Below, piece by piece: positions 22,541 through 33,273 of a stretch of 64,000 nucleotides of DNA. Source of the DNA: Parastagonospora avenae f. sp. tritici 18332-5 (Eukaryota; Ascomycota; Dothideomycetes; Pleosporales; Phaeosphaeriaceae); the NCBI GenBank assembly GCA_022559985.1, contig JAFJTR010000076.1, positions 62,001-126,000 on the forward strand, read 5' to 3'. Numbering within the stretch: position 1 is the first letter of the stretch; each line of letters begins with the position of its first letter. The notes beneath the pieces were generated by a model, which was given only the letters and a program-made list of their open reading frames with translations, ran no database searches and was not told the origin of the DNA. The position numbers were made by a program, and so were the translations under genes.

Positions 22541-23995
22541 ATGCCACTTCGCGCAAAGTTAGACGATAAACAGATACCAAAGATGATGACAGCACAGAGC
22601 AATGTCGAGAAGCCAAAGACTGGCATCAAAGTCATCATCATAGGTGCAGGTACAACATCCCATCACTCTCATGAACACTTCAAACCTGACTTCTACGTCT
22701 CAGGCTTCGGAGGCCTCACGGCAGCCATAGAATGCATTCGACAAGGCCACATGCCCGTCATATACGAATCGTTTCCCTCTCTCAAGATTCTTGGCGACAT
22801 CATAACTTTCGGCCCCAATGCAGGTCGCATCTTCTATCGCTGGTCCGACGGCTCAGTCGCCGCGAAGATGCGCAAGATCTCCATCGATCTGCAAAATTAC
22901 GGCTTTAATATCCACAAGTACGACACTGGCGAGATTGTACTCAATCAGAAGAATCCACCCAGGAACGAGACAAGCCCAATGTTCAATGGCCATCGTGGCG
23001 AACTGCACGAGATTGTGTTTGAGTACGCGAAGAGCATTGGCGTCGAGATCAATCTGGGTCAGCGAGTGGAGAAGTATTGGGAGAACGAAGAAAAGGCAGG
23101 CATCGAGCTTGAAGATGGCACAAAGGTCGAGGGCGACTTGGTGATTGGCAGTGACGGTGTACGGAGCAAGGCTAGGACACTAGTTTTGGGGTATGAGGAT
23201 AAGCCTAAGTCAAGTGGCTACGCGGTGTGGAGAGCGTGGTTCCCAAACAAAGACATGATGGCAGATCCTGAGACGAGGCAGTTCTGCGAGAACGGTGATA
23301 CCTTCAACGGATGGATTGGTGAGTTCTGTGCAGTTCTGCGGATAGCTCTTCGCTAACGAGTTTTAGGTCCCGACGTTCACTTCCTCTTCTCCACCCTCAA
23401 AGGCGGCTCGGACTGCTGCTGGGTCCTCACGCACCGCGACGAACACGATATTGACGAATCGTGGTCCTTCCCAGGTCACTTAAAAGACGTCAAAAAGGTC
23501 CTCGAAGGCTGGGACCCAATGTGCTGGAAGATCGTATCCAAGACACCAGAAGAGAAGCTTGTGGACTGGAAGCTGGTATACCGTGATCCACTCCCTAACT
23601 GGGTCAGTGGCTACGGTTCAGCGCCCGGTCATGGTCGCATTTGCCTGCTCGGTGACGCTGCGCATCCTTTCTTGCCAACGAGCGCACAAGGCGCAACACA
23701 GGCGCTTGAGGATGGCGTCACAATAGCAGCTCTACTGAGGCAAGCGGGCAAAGACAATGTGCGCGGCGCGCTTCGTGCTTACCAAGACATTCGCTATGAG
23801 CGCGTTAAGGCGGTGCAGAAGACTGGTGAAACGACGCGTGACATGTGGCACAACACAGATTGGGAAGCCGTCAAGAAAGACCCTACTCTCATTCAATTCC
23901 CACGCGAAGACTGGATCTTTGGGTTCGATGCTGAGAAACACGCAGAGGAGGTCGGACCGAAAGCGATCAAGAAGGCATCGAGTGTTTCCGCATAG
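22541..23995 (+). CDS. FAD-dependent aromatic monooxygenase (salicylate hydroxylase-like)
   Basis: Group A flavoprotein monooxygenase that would hydroxylate an aromatic ring using NAD(P)H and oxygen. Join 22541-22649, 22704-23318, 23367-23995 (1353 nt, 450 aa). The first intron (54 nt, donor GTACAA, branch CCTGAC) is a multiple of three without a stop, so an unspliced reading inserts 18 residues inside the FAD motif. Splicing restores IIIGAGFGGLTAAIE. The second intron (48 nt, branch CTAAC) joins GWIG to PDVHF. Later motifs: DLVIGSDGVRS (the DG motif) and ICLLGDAAHPFLPTSAQG (second FAD site, GD). Two ATGs are possible (22541, 22580 region); the first is used. It lies convergent to the MFS transporter and divergent from the SDR, so a shared catabolic role is plausible but unproven. 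Confidence 0.9.
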
Positions 23996-24229
23996 TTGGA
24001 ATATTCAGATAGCCTTCATCATCAATTTGGATAGGTCGTAGCATTATGTAATGTATTCGTGCTTCAATTTTATACGTAGTTCGTGTGCCATATGAGGTCG
24101 TTTCAAAGTCGACTATAGTGTGTGTGAGGAGAGGTGTTGCGATAAATCAAAGTCAATTCATTATTCGTGCTTTGCCTACCGTTGGACCTTCATTGCAGAA
24201 TGGCAAAGCTATCTGCTAACAGTATCTAC

Positions 24230-26006
24230 TCAGCCAGTCTTCTCAACGCCAACAACTTCGTGATGGACAACCTCGTCCTTCTCACTACCATTCAGGCTGT
24301 GCCTCACGATCTTCTCGTCTGAGCCAGGCACATGTCGGCCAACGCATACATACTTTCTGAACTTGCGTGCTGATAGCTGCGCTTCAAACATCTCGTCGAT
24401 CTCCTCGAGAGTACGGTTTTTAATCTCAGGTAGGTAGAAGTACACCCAGATCACTGTGAGAAAGCACGAAGGTCCCCAGATCCAGCCTATGACAATGTCA
24501 GAAATTGAGGAGAGGCTGTGAATAAGGTCCCGCTTACCGTATTCCGGGCCCCAATTAAGTGCATCAGGATTGATGAAGTAAGGTGCAGTGAAAGTCGCAA
24601 GCCAAGCACCAGCAAAAGCAATGGCAGATGCGATGCCGAAAGTGTAAGAGCGAAGGCGCTGCGAGGGGATCTCGCCACCGGCCAACCAGGCATAGGCGGC
24701 AATCATACCGTTGTAGCCACAGATGTAGACGACTGATAGACCGATGATAGCCTGTTTAACGTTAGAAACGCACAGGTCCAGTATGGAAGAACATTTTTAC
24801 CTTGCCAGTGCTCACTGTACCAGGATTGACGTGGTATACTGCTGCGACGGCAAGCTGACACAAGCCACAAATAGTCAAGCCAGTCATCAAGAACACTCGA
24901 CGTCGCCCAATTTTCGAAATTACGCAGCTGTTCGCGCTGATGGCAACAACTCCGACCGCAACCAAGATACAGCTGTTCATGAATGGGCTACCGACCTTTG
25001 CCATTTGGAAGAAGTATGTGCCGTAAGCTATCATAAACATAGCACCAGACGCGGCCTGAGTAGATATGGCGGCGATGGAAAGGAGCGTACGACGGCGATC
25101 GACTGGGTCTCGCCAGATGTCCATGAAGTTCGCGCTGTCTTTTGTAGCTTTCTCCGCATCGATTGCAGCTTGAATCTCCGCAAGTTCCGCAGGCACGATA
25201 CTATGGTCAGGACGAAGCCACAACATTGCTTTGCTTGCTTGCTCGGGCTTGTTCATGAGCATAAGCCATCTGGGCGATTCGGGGATGAAGAACAAGCCGA
25301 TGGAGATGACCACTGGGACGAAGTAGATAGTGGCCAGAGGTATGATGTAGGAGTTTCTACCTTCGATGTCGTGTGTGGCGTTGTCGATTACGGTACCGAT
25401 GAGCGTGCCAATCGACGTCCATATCTGAAATACTGATATCATGAGACCACGGTAGCGAGCCGGAGTACATTCCTGCGCATATGTTAGGACAAACTGTCTT
25501 TAGAAGAACAATTGGGAACCTCACCTGAATGTATAGTTGCGAGTAAGTCATGTACCACCCATTTGCAAGACCGATGAGCAGACGACCAGCGTACAAACCA
25601 GCTAGGCTGGTCGTGGTCATCATGACAACATTCGACACACAACAGAGCAGAGATGCGAGCCACAGACATTGCCTGCGACCCAACTTCGTCGCGAAAACGC
25701 CAGCAGCCGATGAGCTGAGGAACGCACCCAGTGTCATCAGAGATGAGATCAATTGTTGTCGCTCTGGCGAAATGTTGTAGCCTATTGGCGAATGTGGATC
25801 TACGTGCCCGAACACCTTCACAACCTCATTAGCCTTGTCGACGGTGTAGTTAATGTCTTACAAACCTTAAGGAAGCCCTTCATGGCTTGCAAACCACCTA
25901 TGGCGCCAAAGTCGATACCATACTGAAATGGACTCATCGACACTAGAGTACAAGCAAGCAGGCATTTCCAATTCTCGAGCAAGCCAGTTGTTATTGCAGG
26001 CGGCAT
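24230..26006 (-). CDS. MFS sugar-type transporter
   Basis: Plasma-membrane transporter of the sugar porter family, 12 predicted helices. Five exons: 26006-25866, 25815-25525, 25472-24801, 24751-24538, 24486-24230, summing to 1575 nt (524 aa). The four introns are 49-52 nt with GT..AG ends. Signatures: GIDFGAIGGLQAM in helix 1, LGRRQ after helix 2, LYAGRLLIGLANGW, TPARYRG, PESPRWLMLMNKPEQA (sugar-porter PESPR), IGRRRVFLMTG in the second half, and PEIKNRTLEEIDEMFEA near the end (variant of PETKGRTLEE). The substrate cannot be told: members carry hexoses, maltose, quinate or other polyols. The neighbouring monooxygenase would fit uptake of an aromatic or cyclic acid. No damage seen. Confidence 0.92.
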
Positions 26007-27516
26007 GATGAAGGCAGTGATGTCTCTTGGCCAATTAGAAGGAGAACTGGAACGAAAAAAATGCGTACTTCGCGACGTTGAGATGCTGAAGAGGGAGCGC
26101 AGCCCGGAGTATCAGTACCAGTAGATATGCTATGCCAGCAAGGTCTTGCCACATGCTCTGTTCTTCCAAATGCATTATGCAGATCGGGAGCCAGGATGCT
26201 GCCCGTGTGCCAATTTGTGCCGGATGTGTCCATCAAAAGCTTAGTCTGTTTTACCCCAGGATTATGAGCGTCGGAGTGTGGGGTTGCGGGGGAATTGAAG
26301 CTCCCTAGCCAATCAATCACTTATGACAATACTTGGTCCTGCCCCAGGTTGCACGGGGATTGCATCGTTAGACGGGACAAAGTGCCGTATGTTTGCTGCT
26401 AGTTGCAAGTCATCCCTGATGCGTTCGCGGTAGTTGTCGAAGCGCCTAGACAAGTGTAGTGTGAAGTATAATTTGACGCATCTGTGGACGACCTGGCTTG
26501 GACAAGTCACATGCTACTGAACCCTGTGGATGTGACAGCGCGTTGATCTATCAAGGTGATACTACCAATGGCGATGATATAGTGGCTGACCGTACTGTCG
26601 GATTGATAAAGCCGTGTAACCATAACCGTGAAGGGAATTGATCTGCCACTGGCGGATTCGAAGTCCGCTGTATGTAGAAGGCGACCAAAGAGACTGCAGA
26701 AGGATTCAAATCACTACAGACAGCTTTATATCTTTTTCAAAAAAAAACAGAACAAACTGTTGTGGGATGTGCTGATGAAAAGTACACATGGTGTTTCGGA
26801 CGCGCAGCACACGTACTACATCTCTCACCGTATGGGTGCTACCCACAAGACGCGACGAGCATCGTCTTATCATTTCTACAGATGTAGAAGGTTCTGAGAA
26901 GATGATTCCGCTCGATCGAATTGCATGCGCTGCCTTCGTAAATTCGTTCCACTGTTCTTTGTCGCCTTCTGCCCTGGTGTGACTGGTAAACATGACATTT
27001 CTTCGATTTAGATACAGTAGCATCAGAAGCCAACGATGCTTCTTGCGCTTCCATGTGCGCGCCAGAAATGTCCAGTCGACGCGTTGGCAAGATTCGCTTC
27101 AGTTGAGTCTGAGGTTGGAAAGGTTCCATTGACGAGCTGAAACAGCACGCGTTCCGACTTCACGAAGCGTTAAATCCACCACACGACTTGACTTTCCAGC
27201 TTCAAGCGTTACGCACACGGAATTATTGTCGCGCTACATATGTACCGATCGTGCACAATGCAGGCAAACTTTAACCGGCCTATGCCCCACCATCGTAATG
27301 TGGGGTGCCAACTTCCCCGGTCTCCGCCTGGCAGCCTCGCATGTCGAGGGCGTTCCTACCCAGAAACATTAGCTTCAACTGTTTCCTAATTGGCTTTGTC
27401 ACATCCACTCCATCGCATGGTCCTGCACGAAGACTGGCTTAGCGTCGAAAGGTGGTGAAAAGGTCTTGGTCGAAGCCAGTCTGCAGCTTCTACGGTTACA
27501 CGCGTAGAAAGCAGTC
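26007..27516. other. Intergenic, 1.5 kb, no gene seen
   Basis: Contains the divergent promoters of the MFS transporter and the P450. Short frames lack coding character. An A-run lies near 26740. Confidence 0.3.
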
Positions 27517-29305
27517 ATGGCGATAGAGCAGCTTTTGGAGGCATTGCCATTGCATTATTTGCAACATGGTATCTCGAAGTTTGGCGCTTCGAACATTGTG
27601 CTGGCCGCGCTCATCACGGCCGCTCTTGGTGTACTTGCAGATTATGCGTGGATGCTGTACATGAGATCAAAGATGGTGAGAAACGTTTTTCCGTCCCTGA
27701 AACTGATGAAGCGTCTGACTTTGCAGCCTCCCGGCCCTTTCCCATATCCCATTGTCGGCAACACGTTTCAGCTACCGGACAACAAACCCTGGATTTACTT
27801 CGAGGAGCTTTCAAAGAGATACAACACACCACTGATCACTTATTGGATTGGAAGAAACCCAACAGTATGGATTAACGATGCATGGACGGCATCAGAGTTG
27901 TTCGATAAGAGGGCTGGCATCTACTGCTCACGACCCCGAATGCTTGTGTTCGCCGAACTCGGCTCAGGCCAACACAACCTCGTCAACATGTATACGCTGA
28001 CGCCTGCGCAACGAGAACGATTTCGAGTCCAGCGAAAGTTGATGCATCAAGGCGTCGGGATTCAGCAGGTCAAGCGGTACCGTGATTTTCAAAACGATGA
28101 AAGCAAAGTCGTGGCGTACGACCTCTTGAGTGCACCAGAAAACTACGTAGCGCATTTTGAGCGATATGCGACCAGCGTTGTCTCCATCATTGGCTTTGGC
28201 AGGAGAGTGGCGAGCTCGACCGACCCTATCATCACCGAGGTTATCGCGGTGATGCATCGCGCAGCGGATCTGAACGTACCAGGAAAGACGTTCCCAATGT
28301 TGCTGGAGACATTCCCACTCCTGGCTAAGGTACCAACTGAATACGCACCGTGGAAGCATGGACTGGGTAAGAGAGGCAAGTCGCATCGCGGTCACGACTT
28401 CTTCTATTCTCTCGCGCACGAAGCCAACGAGAAGCCTGGCCATGATGATTGTTATGCCAAAATGCTGTTCAAGGAACAAGAAAAATACAACCTGTCACCT
28501 AGAGAAATTTCGGCACTGTCGGGGAACCTTTTCGGTGCTGGTTCTGATACCTCAAGCAGCACGCTCATAACGGCTGTTTTGGCAATGCGCGCGTTTCCTG
28601 AAACTCTCATACCGGCCTGGGAAGAAATTGATCGTGTGATCGGGCCTGATCGAAGCCCGTCGTTCGAAGACGATGCGAACTTGCCATACGTACGTGCTTT
28701 TGTGAAGGAAGTCTTTCGATGGCGATCAGTCGCGATCATTGGCGGGCAGCCACATGCTCCAACACAGGACGATTACTACAACGGCTACCTCATTCCAAAG
28801 TCAACATGGGTGCAAGGCAACGTGTGGGCAATCCATCACAACGACCGCGAATTTCCAGAGCCTGATCGCTTCAATCCAAACAGGTATCTCAAGGATCACC
28901 CGGACGCACGTCCATTCCCTGGCGAGCGCGGATATATGACATTTGGCTGGGGAAGGAGAGTGTGCTCGGGACAAGCACTGGCTGAGCAAGGTACATGGCT
29001 AACGATCGCACGACTTCTATGGGGCTTCAAACTCGGACCTGTCTTGGATGAGAATGGAAAACAGATCCCAGTCGACATCTTTGACTATACGTAAGATATG
29101 CATGCGAATGTTTCCAACGACCTACTGACATGAGTGTAGCAACGGGCTCAACATGCGACCACAGCCATTCAAGGTGCCCATTGAGCCTCGAAGCGAGCGT
29201 ATACGACAAGCGATTATCAAGGAGGGTGAACAGGCGCTGATCGATCTCGCGCCATACGAGGGTGAGACGAAGTATCGCATGAGCACGTTCTATGCGAAGA
29301 GATGA
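27517..29305 (+). CDS. Cytochrome P450 monooxygenase
   Basis: Membrane-anchored heme monooxygenase. Join 27517-27675, 27727-29090, 29140-29305 (1689 nt, 562 aa). The first intron (51 nt, donor GTGAGA, branch TCTGAC) is divisible by three and lacks stops, so it is easily missed. Removing it brings RSKM directly to PPGPFPYPIVGN, the usual proline hinge after the N-terminal anchor (about residues 28-50). The second intron (49 nt) restores the last 55 residues. Motifs: I-helix GAGSDTSSSTL, K-helix EVFRWR (ExxR), PDRFNPNRYL region, and the heme loop FGWGRRVCSG with the axial cysteine. It resembles fungal secondary-metabolite or xenobiotic P450s, but no backbone synthase is near. Substrate unknown. 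Confidence 0.93.
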
Positions 29306-29831
29306 GTGCCAATGCTCGGGTTATGAGAGCGCATGTTGAGATCAACTAATACGGTTGCCTTTAATGTTAGACTTCTGCAAATGATGATAATTGGAGGCTC
29401 AGCTCAAGCCTTTTTCCGCGGGCATGAATTCCAGCCGTTGATCTCGGCCAAGCCCACGGTAAATATTCAAGTGCACTGCATACAACAAAGTCCATGAAAG
29501 TGTCGAAAGCTTTGCACGACTGAACTCTCGTTGCATGTTTAAGAAGAGAGAAGCTTCTGGCATGAGCAGACACGGTTCTTCCGGCTCGTTTCGAGTCAAC
29601 ATGCAAGAGCAGATTTAAAGATAGTCTTGTTGAGTGAGTGGGCTGGTATTAATGACAATCGGATGACCTGTATTCTCAACAGTCTTTGTCATGGTATTGC
29701 CGTACAGCTCTGTTCGACCTCCCATCTCCCAGCTATCCGCGAGTGGACGTTACAAGCTTACGTGACGTGATTGCTGCACCTTCAAGTTATACTCGAACAC
29801 AAATTCCGCGTTGCCATCCTCGAGTTTATCT
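29306..29831. other. Intergenic, convergent
   Basis: Between the P450 and the minus-strand BTB-like gene. Nothing recognised. Confidence 0.3.
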
Positions 29832-30530
29832 TCAGGCACCATCCTGAGGCGTTCCTCCGTTCTGTCGCAGAGGACAAGAGCCATAGAAACCGTGATTATG
29901 ATACGGACAGTCCGCGATCGCAAACTCCTCCGAAACCATGCCATCCCTGTGCTGGGCTTTTCGCAACAAAGCTAGGTCCTTCAAGACGTGTCGCAGGAAG
30001 TCGGGCGGGTACTTTGAGAAGGCCAGCACGTCGATCTCTTGGGATGAGGCGAAGCGTGCATATGCACCAACTGCCAGTCTGAAAAGGCCTGACTTCATCC
30101 CGTACTGATCGATGATCGACTGCACGCCAGCCTGTGTAAGTAGGCGAATGAACTGAGACTGATGACCGTATTCGCTTCGAAGCATGGCTAGGATCTTGGA
30201 GATCACGACGTCCTGGAATCGCCAACCATGTAACGTGAAACCAAGCCCGTAGCATGCTAGCAGGTGGCCATAGTCATCCCGCAATTGGTCCGGTGTAAGC
30301 GGTGGTACTACTTTTTGGCAGAGAAGCCGAGGGTGTGGCTTAAGGAGGCGGCAGAGGATCCCAAAGAGAAATGTTTTCGGGACACCATACTCGAAAGCAA
30401 TGGAATTTCTCCCTTCTGGATGTATCTCTCGTACGCATCAAGTTGCTCGACCGTAGTTTGTTCCAGAGTTATGGTAATTTGCGAATGCTTCGAGCTGGAC
30501 GATGGCTGCTGGACTTATTCTTACTCGAGA
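29832..30530 (-). pseudogene. BTB/POZ-like protein, frame-shifted
   Basis: Read on minus. The frame from about 30530 carries a BTB-like half (ITITLEQTTVEQLDAYERYI, then KGEIP) and runs into a stop near 30312. A second frame, open from about 30440 to the stop at 29832, continues with PKTFLFGILCRLLKPHPR, DYGHLLACYGLGFTL and FQDVVISKIL, then KYPPDFLRHVLKDLALL. This has the architecture of the region that follows BTB domains in many fungal proteins. No intron with suitable ends joins the two parts, so a frameshift is likely. No start codon was fixed. It resembles the next minus-strand gene in architecture. Confidence 0.5.
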
Positions 30531-31076
30531 TAAGTGGCCACAAGGTTTGCGGAATTAATGCCGTACTCCTTGTACTTCAATGGCGAAGTACGTATATCTG
30601 TACTCCGTGGTACGTGGAAGATGACAGTCGTAGAAGCGCTAGGGTCTCGCTGTTAGTTTTTAGTATTACTACAGGCCTGAAGACTCTTACCATGAAAACA
30701 TGCTGTGTTTCTCTGTGTTGATTGCGATTAGTGGAGACTGTTCTAGATCTCGCAATGTACGACCAGTGGTGAGTCAGTTCACATATGGGAATGAAGGTAG
30801 AGTGATGGTCGGTCAAAGCGTTTTCATTGATGAACTAAGACCTAAATGGAACCAGGCTGGTGGGTGTGAGACGAAGAGACAAGCGTCAACTTCATCGAGT
30901 GAAATGTCGAGTTACATATTTAGTAGCGGTGAAAGCAAGCAATGAGCATGAGCTCGGGCGCATGGGCTCTGACAACAGCTGTGATTGTAGCCAACGTACA
31001 AATTACGGAGATTGAGAACAACCGTTATGTTATTACATGGGCTAGCATGAATCAGCACCGGGCCAGATCCTCATAT

Positions 31077-31880
31077 CTACTTGTGACAAGCATTTATGTC
31101 ACCAGTAATACGATGCTTGAGGCGCGAAGTCAGAATCTCCCACGTCGCAGGCCCCTGCTTCTCGACTATTGGCGCTATGAAGAGCCTCGAGGACTCGGTG
31201 GCCTGATCGCCGAACTTGAAGCGAAGCATCTCCTCGAAGGTATGGGCGGCCACTGCTGTAACGTAATCTCGCGGATAGTCGTTGCGCTGCTGGAGTTCTC
31301 GGAGGTCGCCAATGGTACCGAACTGGACGGTGGCGTTGGCAATGATGGCGCGGACAGACGAGTTCTTGTCGAACCTGGAGAAAAGATCGCTGACGACTTT
31401 CTCGCTGAGGCAAGCGATTAAGACCGCCTGATCACTGCCAATGCGCAGTTTGCTGATGATTGTCGTCCTGACGGCCTCCTCGAAGGTGTCATTACCAAGG
31501 TGGTGGCTCAGACAAAGGCAGGCCAGGAGTTCGAGGTAGAATTCGTACTCACGCCTTTCGGCAGAGAATTTGTTGGCCTGTTCATATTGGCATAGCAGAA
31601 AGTATTTGAGCACCACTTGGCGGTTTAACACCCAACAGTGCCACATGTGGCCAACATCGCGCAGGTTGAATGTAAGGCAAAGCTCAGGCATGCGTCCAGC
31701 AGCTTGCCCATGGCAGTTGTCGGTGATGTATTTCGAGGTAACGAGAAGGTGGCGGGGTATTTCGTGTAGATGGTCGGTACCGCGGACATTGAAGATGATG
31801 CGAACCATGTTGAGGTCCCGGTTGGGGGTCGCGCTGGGCGTGTCGTTGTTCTTGTGTGCAACTCGCTTTCTGGCCGCCAT
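31077..31880 (-). CDS. BTB/POZ-like fungal protein
   Basis: Single exon of 267 aa from the ATG at 31880. The first ATG-like codon upstream adds residues without similarity. A basic N-terminus (MAARKRVAHKNND) precedes a BTB-like fold: MVRIIFNVRGTDHLHEIPR for the first strands, HLLVTSKYITDNC for the conserved helix. Then comes the post-BTB helix region (YEFYLELLACLCLSHHLG, FEEAVRTTIISKL) and a tail with SSVRAIIANATVQFG. BTB proteins of this kind may act as adaptors, but fungal members of this type are uncharacterised. It lies about 550 bp from a decayed relative in the same orientation, suggesting a tandem pair. Confidence 0.6.
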   Translation of the reverse strand: MAARKRVAHKNNDTPSATPNRDLNMVRIIFNVRGTDHLHEIPRHLLVTSKYITDNCHGQAAGRMPELCLTFNLRDVGHMWHCWVLNRQVVLKYFLLCQYEQANKFSAERREYEFYLELLACLCLSHHLGNDTFEEAVRTTIISKLRIGSDQAVLIACLSEKVVSDLFSRFDKNSSVRAIIANATVQFGTIGDLRELQQRNDYPRDYVTAVAAHTFEEMLRFKFGDQATESSRLFIAPIVEKQGPATWEILTSRLKHRITGDINACHK

Positions 31881-32700
31881 GGTAGAAGTAGAGTACCTAG
31901 GTACTAGAGCAAGGTACAAACTATTGTCCTGTAGCCAAGGCTCTGCTCTTTACGTACTAGTGTAGCCTAGCAACCTCGTAGACTAATGTAAGAAAGATTG
32001 GGTTTACCGTGAGACGGGTGAGGGAGCCGCCGTTCTTTCCTCCACAGCCATACTTCCTGCCGCTGTTTTGACACTGCACTCACCTTTGTTTGTGGATGTC
32101 AAACGCATGTTATGGCTGCAGTCGAGCACACACCAAAATTCATGCGCCATGTGTTACTTACCTACCGGTACCATGGTAGCTAGTGGATGGAGTGATGAAT
32201 GTTCCATGACCGATGTGTTTTAAAATGCCGCACTGATGTGTAAGTTATCGCTACCATGCCCTAGAATTTTATCTCGCTGTGGTCATGCGTCTGACAGGTT
32301 ACCTCGTTGGGGCAGCTAGGTGGTTTCGAGTGTTCTCGTTGGCTCGGTTGATCTAGCGGATTGCGCTGCCACGGTTGCGAGTGAATAGCGAGAACCGGAT
32401 GCCGAACGAATTGTTTAATCGTGAATTTTATGCTATGTTTTAGTCTACGCTGGTGCGGGGAATTGCACACAGTCTGACCTTCCATGGTTCAGTAGTGCGC
32501 GATTGACATGTAATGTACGACCCTTCTCAACTCGGATTCCGACATCTACCGCGGTAGGTACAGCAGCCTTAGGTCCTCAAGTAAGCTTCAGGAAGCATCT
32601 TATAAGAAGCTAATACATCTTACTCTTTTTCTAAATCACCCGAAAACACAAGACCTTGAACAAAGCACCACGCTTTCGTATAATATTCCCTTACACAGGC
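31881..32700. other. Intergenic, divergent promoters
   Basis: No gene seen. It separates the BTB-like gene (minus) from the unknown gene at 32701 (plus). Confidence 0.3.
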
Positions 32701-33273
32701 ATGGACGAGTTTTACCCAGGGTTGCGTTGTACACTCGCAACAGAAACCTACAGCCTAGTCGAAGGTGAATGGTGGTGCAATTGCAATCCGACTACGAATA
32801 CGATATGCTGGATCGAGATGGGAAGGCAAAATGCTGCAGCTCATAAGCTTGGTTGGGACATGGCTGTACAGGCACGATGGAAAGACTTCCTCAAATCACA
32901 CCGTGTCATCGGCATTCATCATCCAGTACTGCAACAGCCTGCGGCGCCGATCAAAGAGGACGAGCAGATGGCGGCAATGGCCGAACTCGCAAGGACAGCA
33001 GCCAGACAGCAGGAAGAACAAGGACATACCAACGCGGCTGCCGTCCATGAGAACAGTTCAGACAATTCGCCCGTCGATACCCCCATCTCTACCCAATTCG
33101 ATCGGGTTGCAGACACGGACTCGGAGGGCACACTCAACTTTGACGTTGTTGCCCCCGAGGATGATCTGGAACTGTGGAAGACACTCTTCGGGTCGGAGCA
33201 AGGTGCACCCACGACTCTTGCTGCAGAGATCACCTCTCAGGCTCACCCCAATGTCAAATGGGGAAGCAGGTGA
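32701..33273 (+). CDS. Hypothetical acidic protein
   Basis: A 190-residue frame from ATG 32701 (preceded by a possible acceptor TACACAG, so a short upstream exon cannot be excluded). The N-terminal part is Cys/Trp-rich (GEWWCNCNPTTNTICWIEMG) and followed by GWDMAVQARWKDFLKSHRV. The middle is an Ala/Gln/Glu coiled stretch (about residues 92-115), and the C-terminus is acidic, ending KWGSR. The stop codon overlaps a possible donor GTGATT, so the 3' end is uncertain. No family recognised. Confidence 0.5.
   Translation: MDEFYPGLRCTLATETYSLVEGEWWCNCNPTTNTICWIEMGRQNAAAHKLGWDMAVQARWKDFLKSHRVIGIHHPVLQQPAAPIKEDEQMAAMAELARTAARQQEEQGHTNAAAVHENSSDNSPVDTPISTQFDRVADTDSEGTLNFDVVAPEDDLELWKTLFGSEQGAPTTLAAEITSQAHPNVKWGSR

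Noticed and set aside
26640..26680. Sequence GGATTCGAAGTCC resembling a tRNA B-box
   Set aside because: Spacing of the box is wrong and no A-box lies upstream.
27517..29305. Secondary-metabolite cluster around the P450
   Set aside because: No polyketide synthase, peptide synthetase, terpene cyclase or dedicated regulator within reach.
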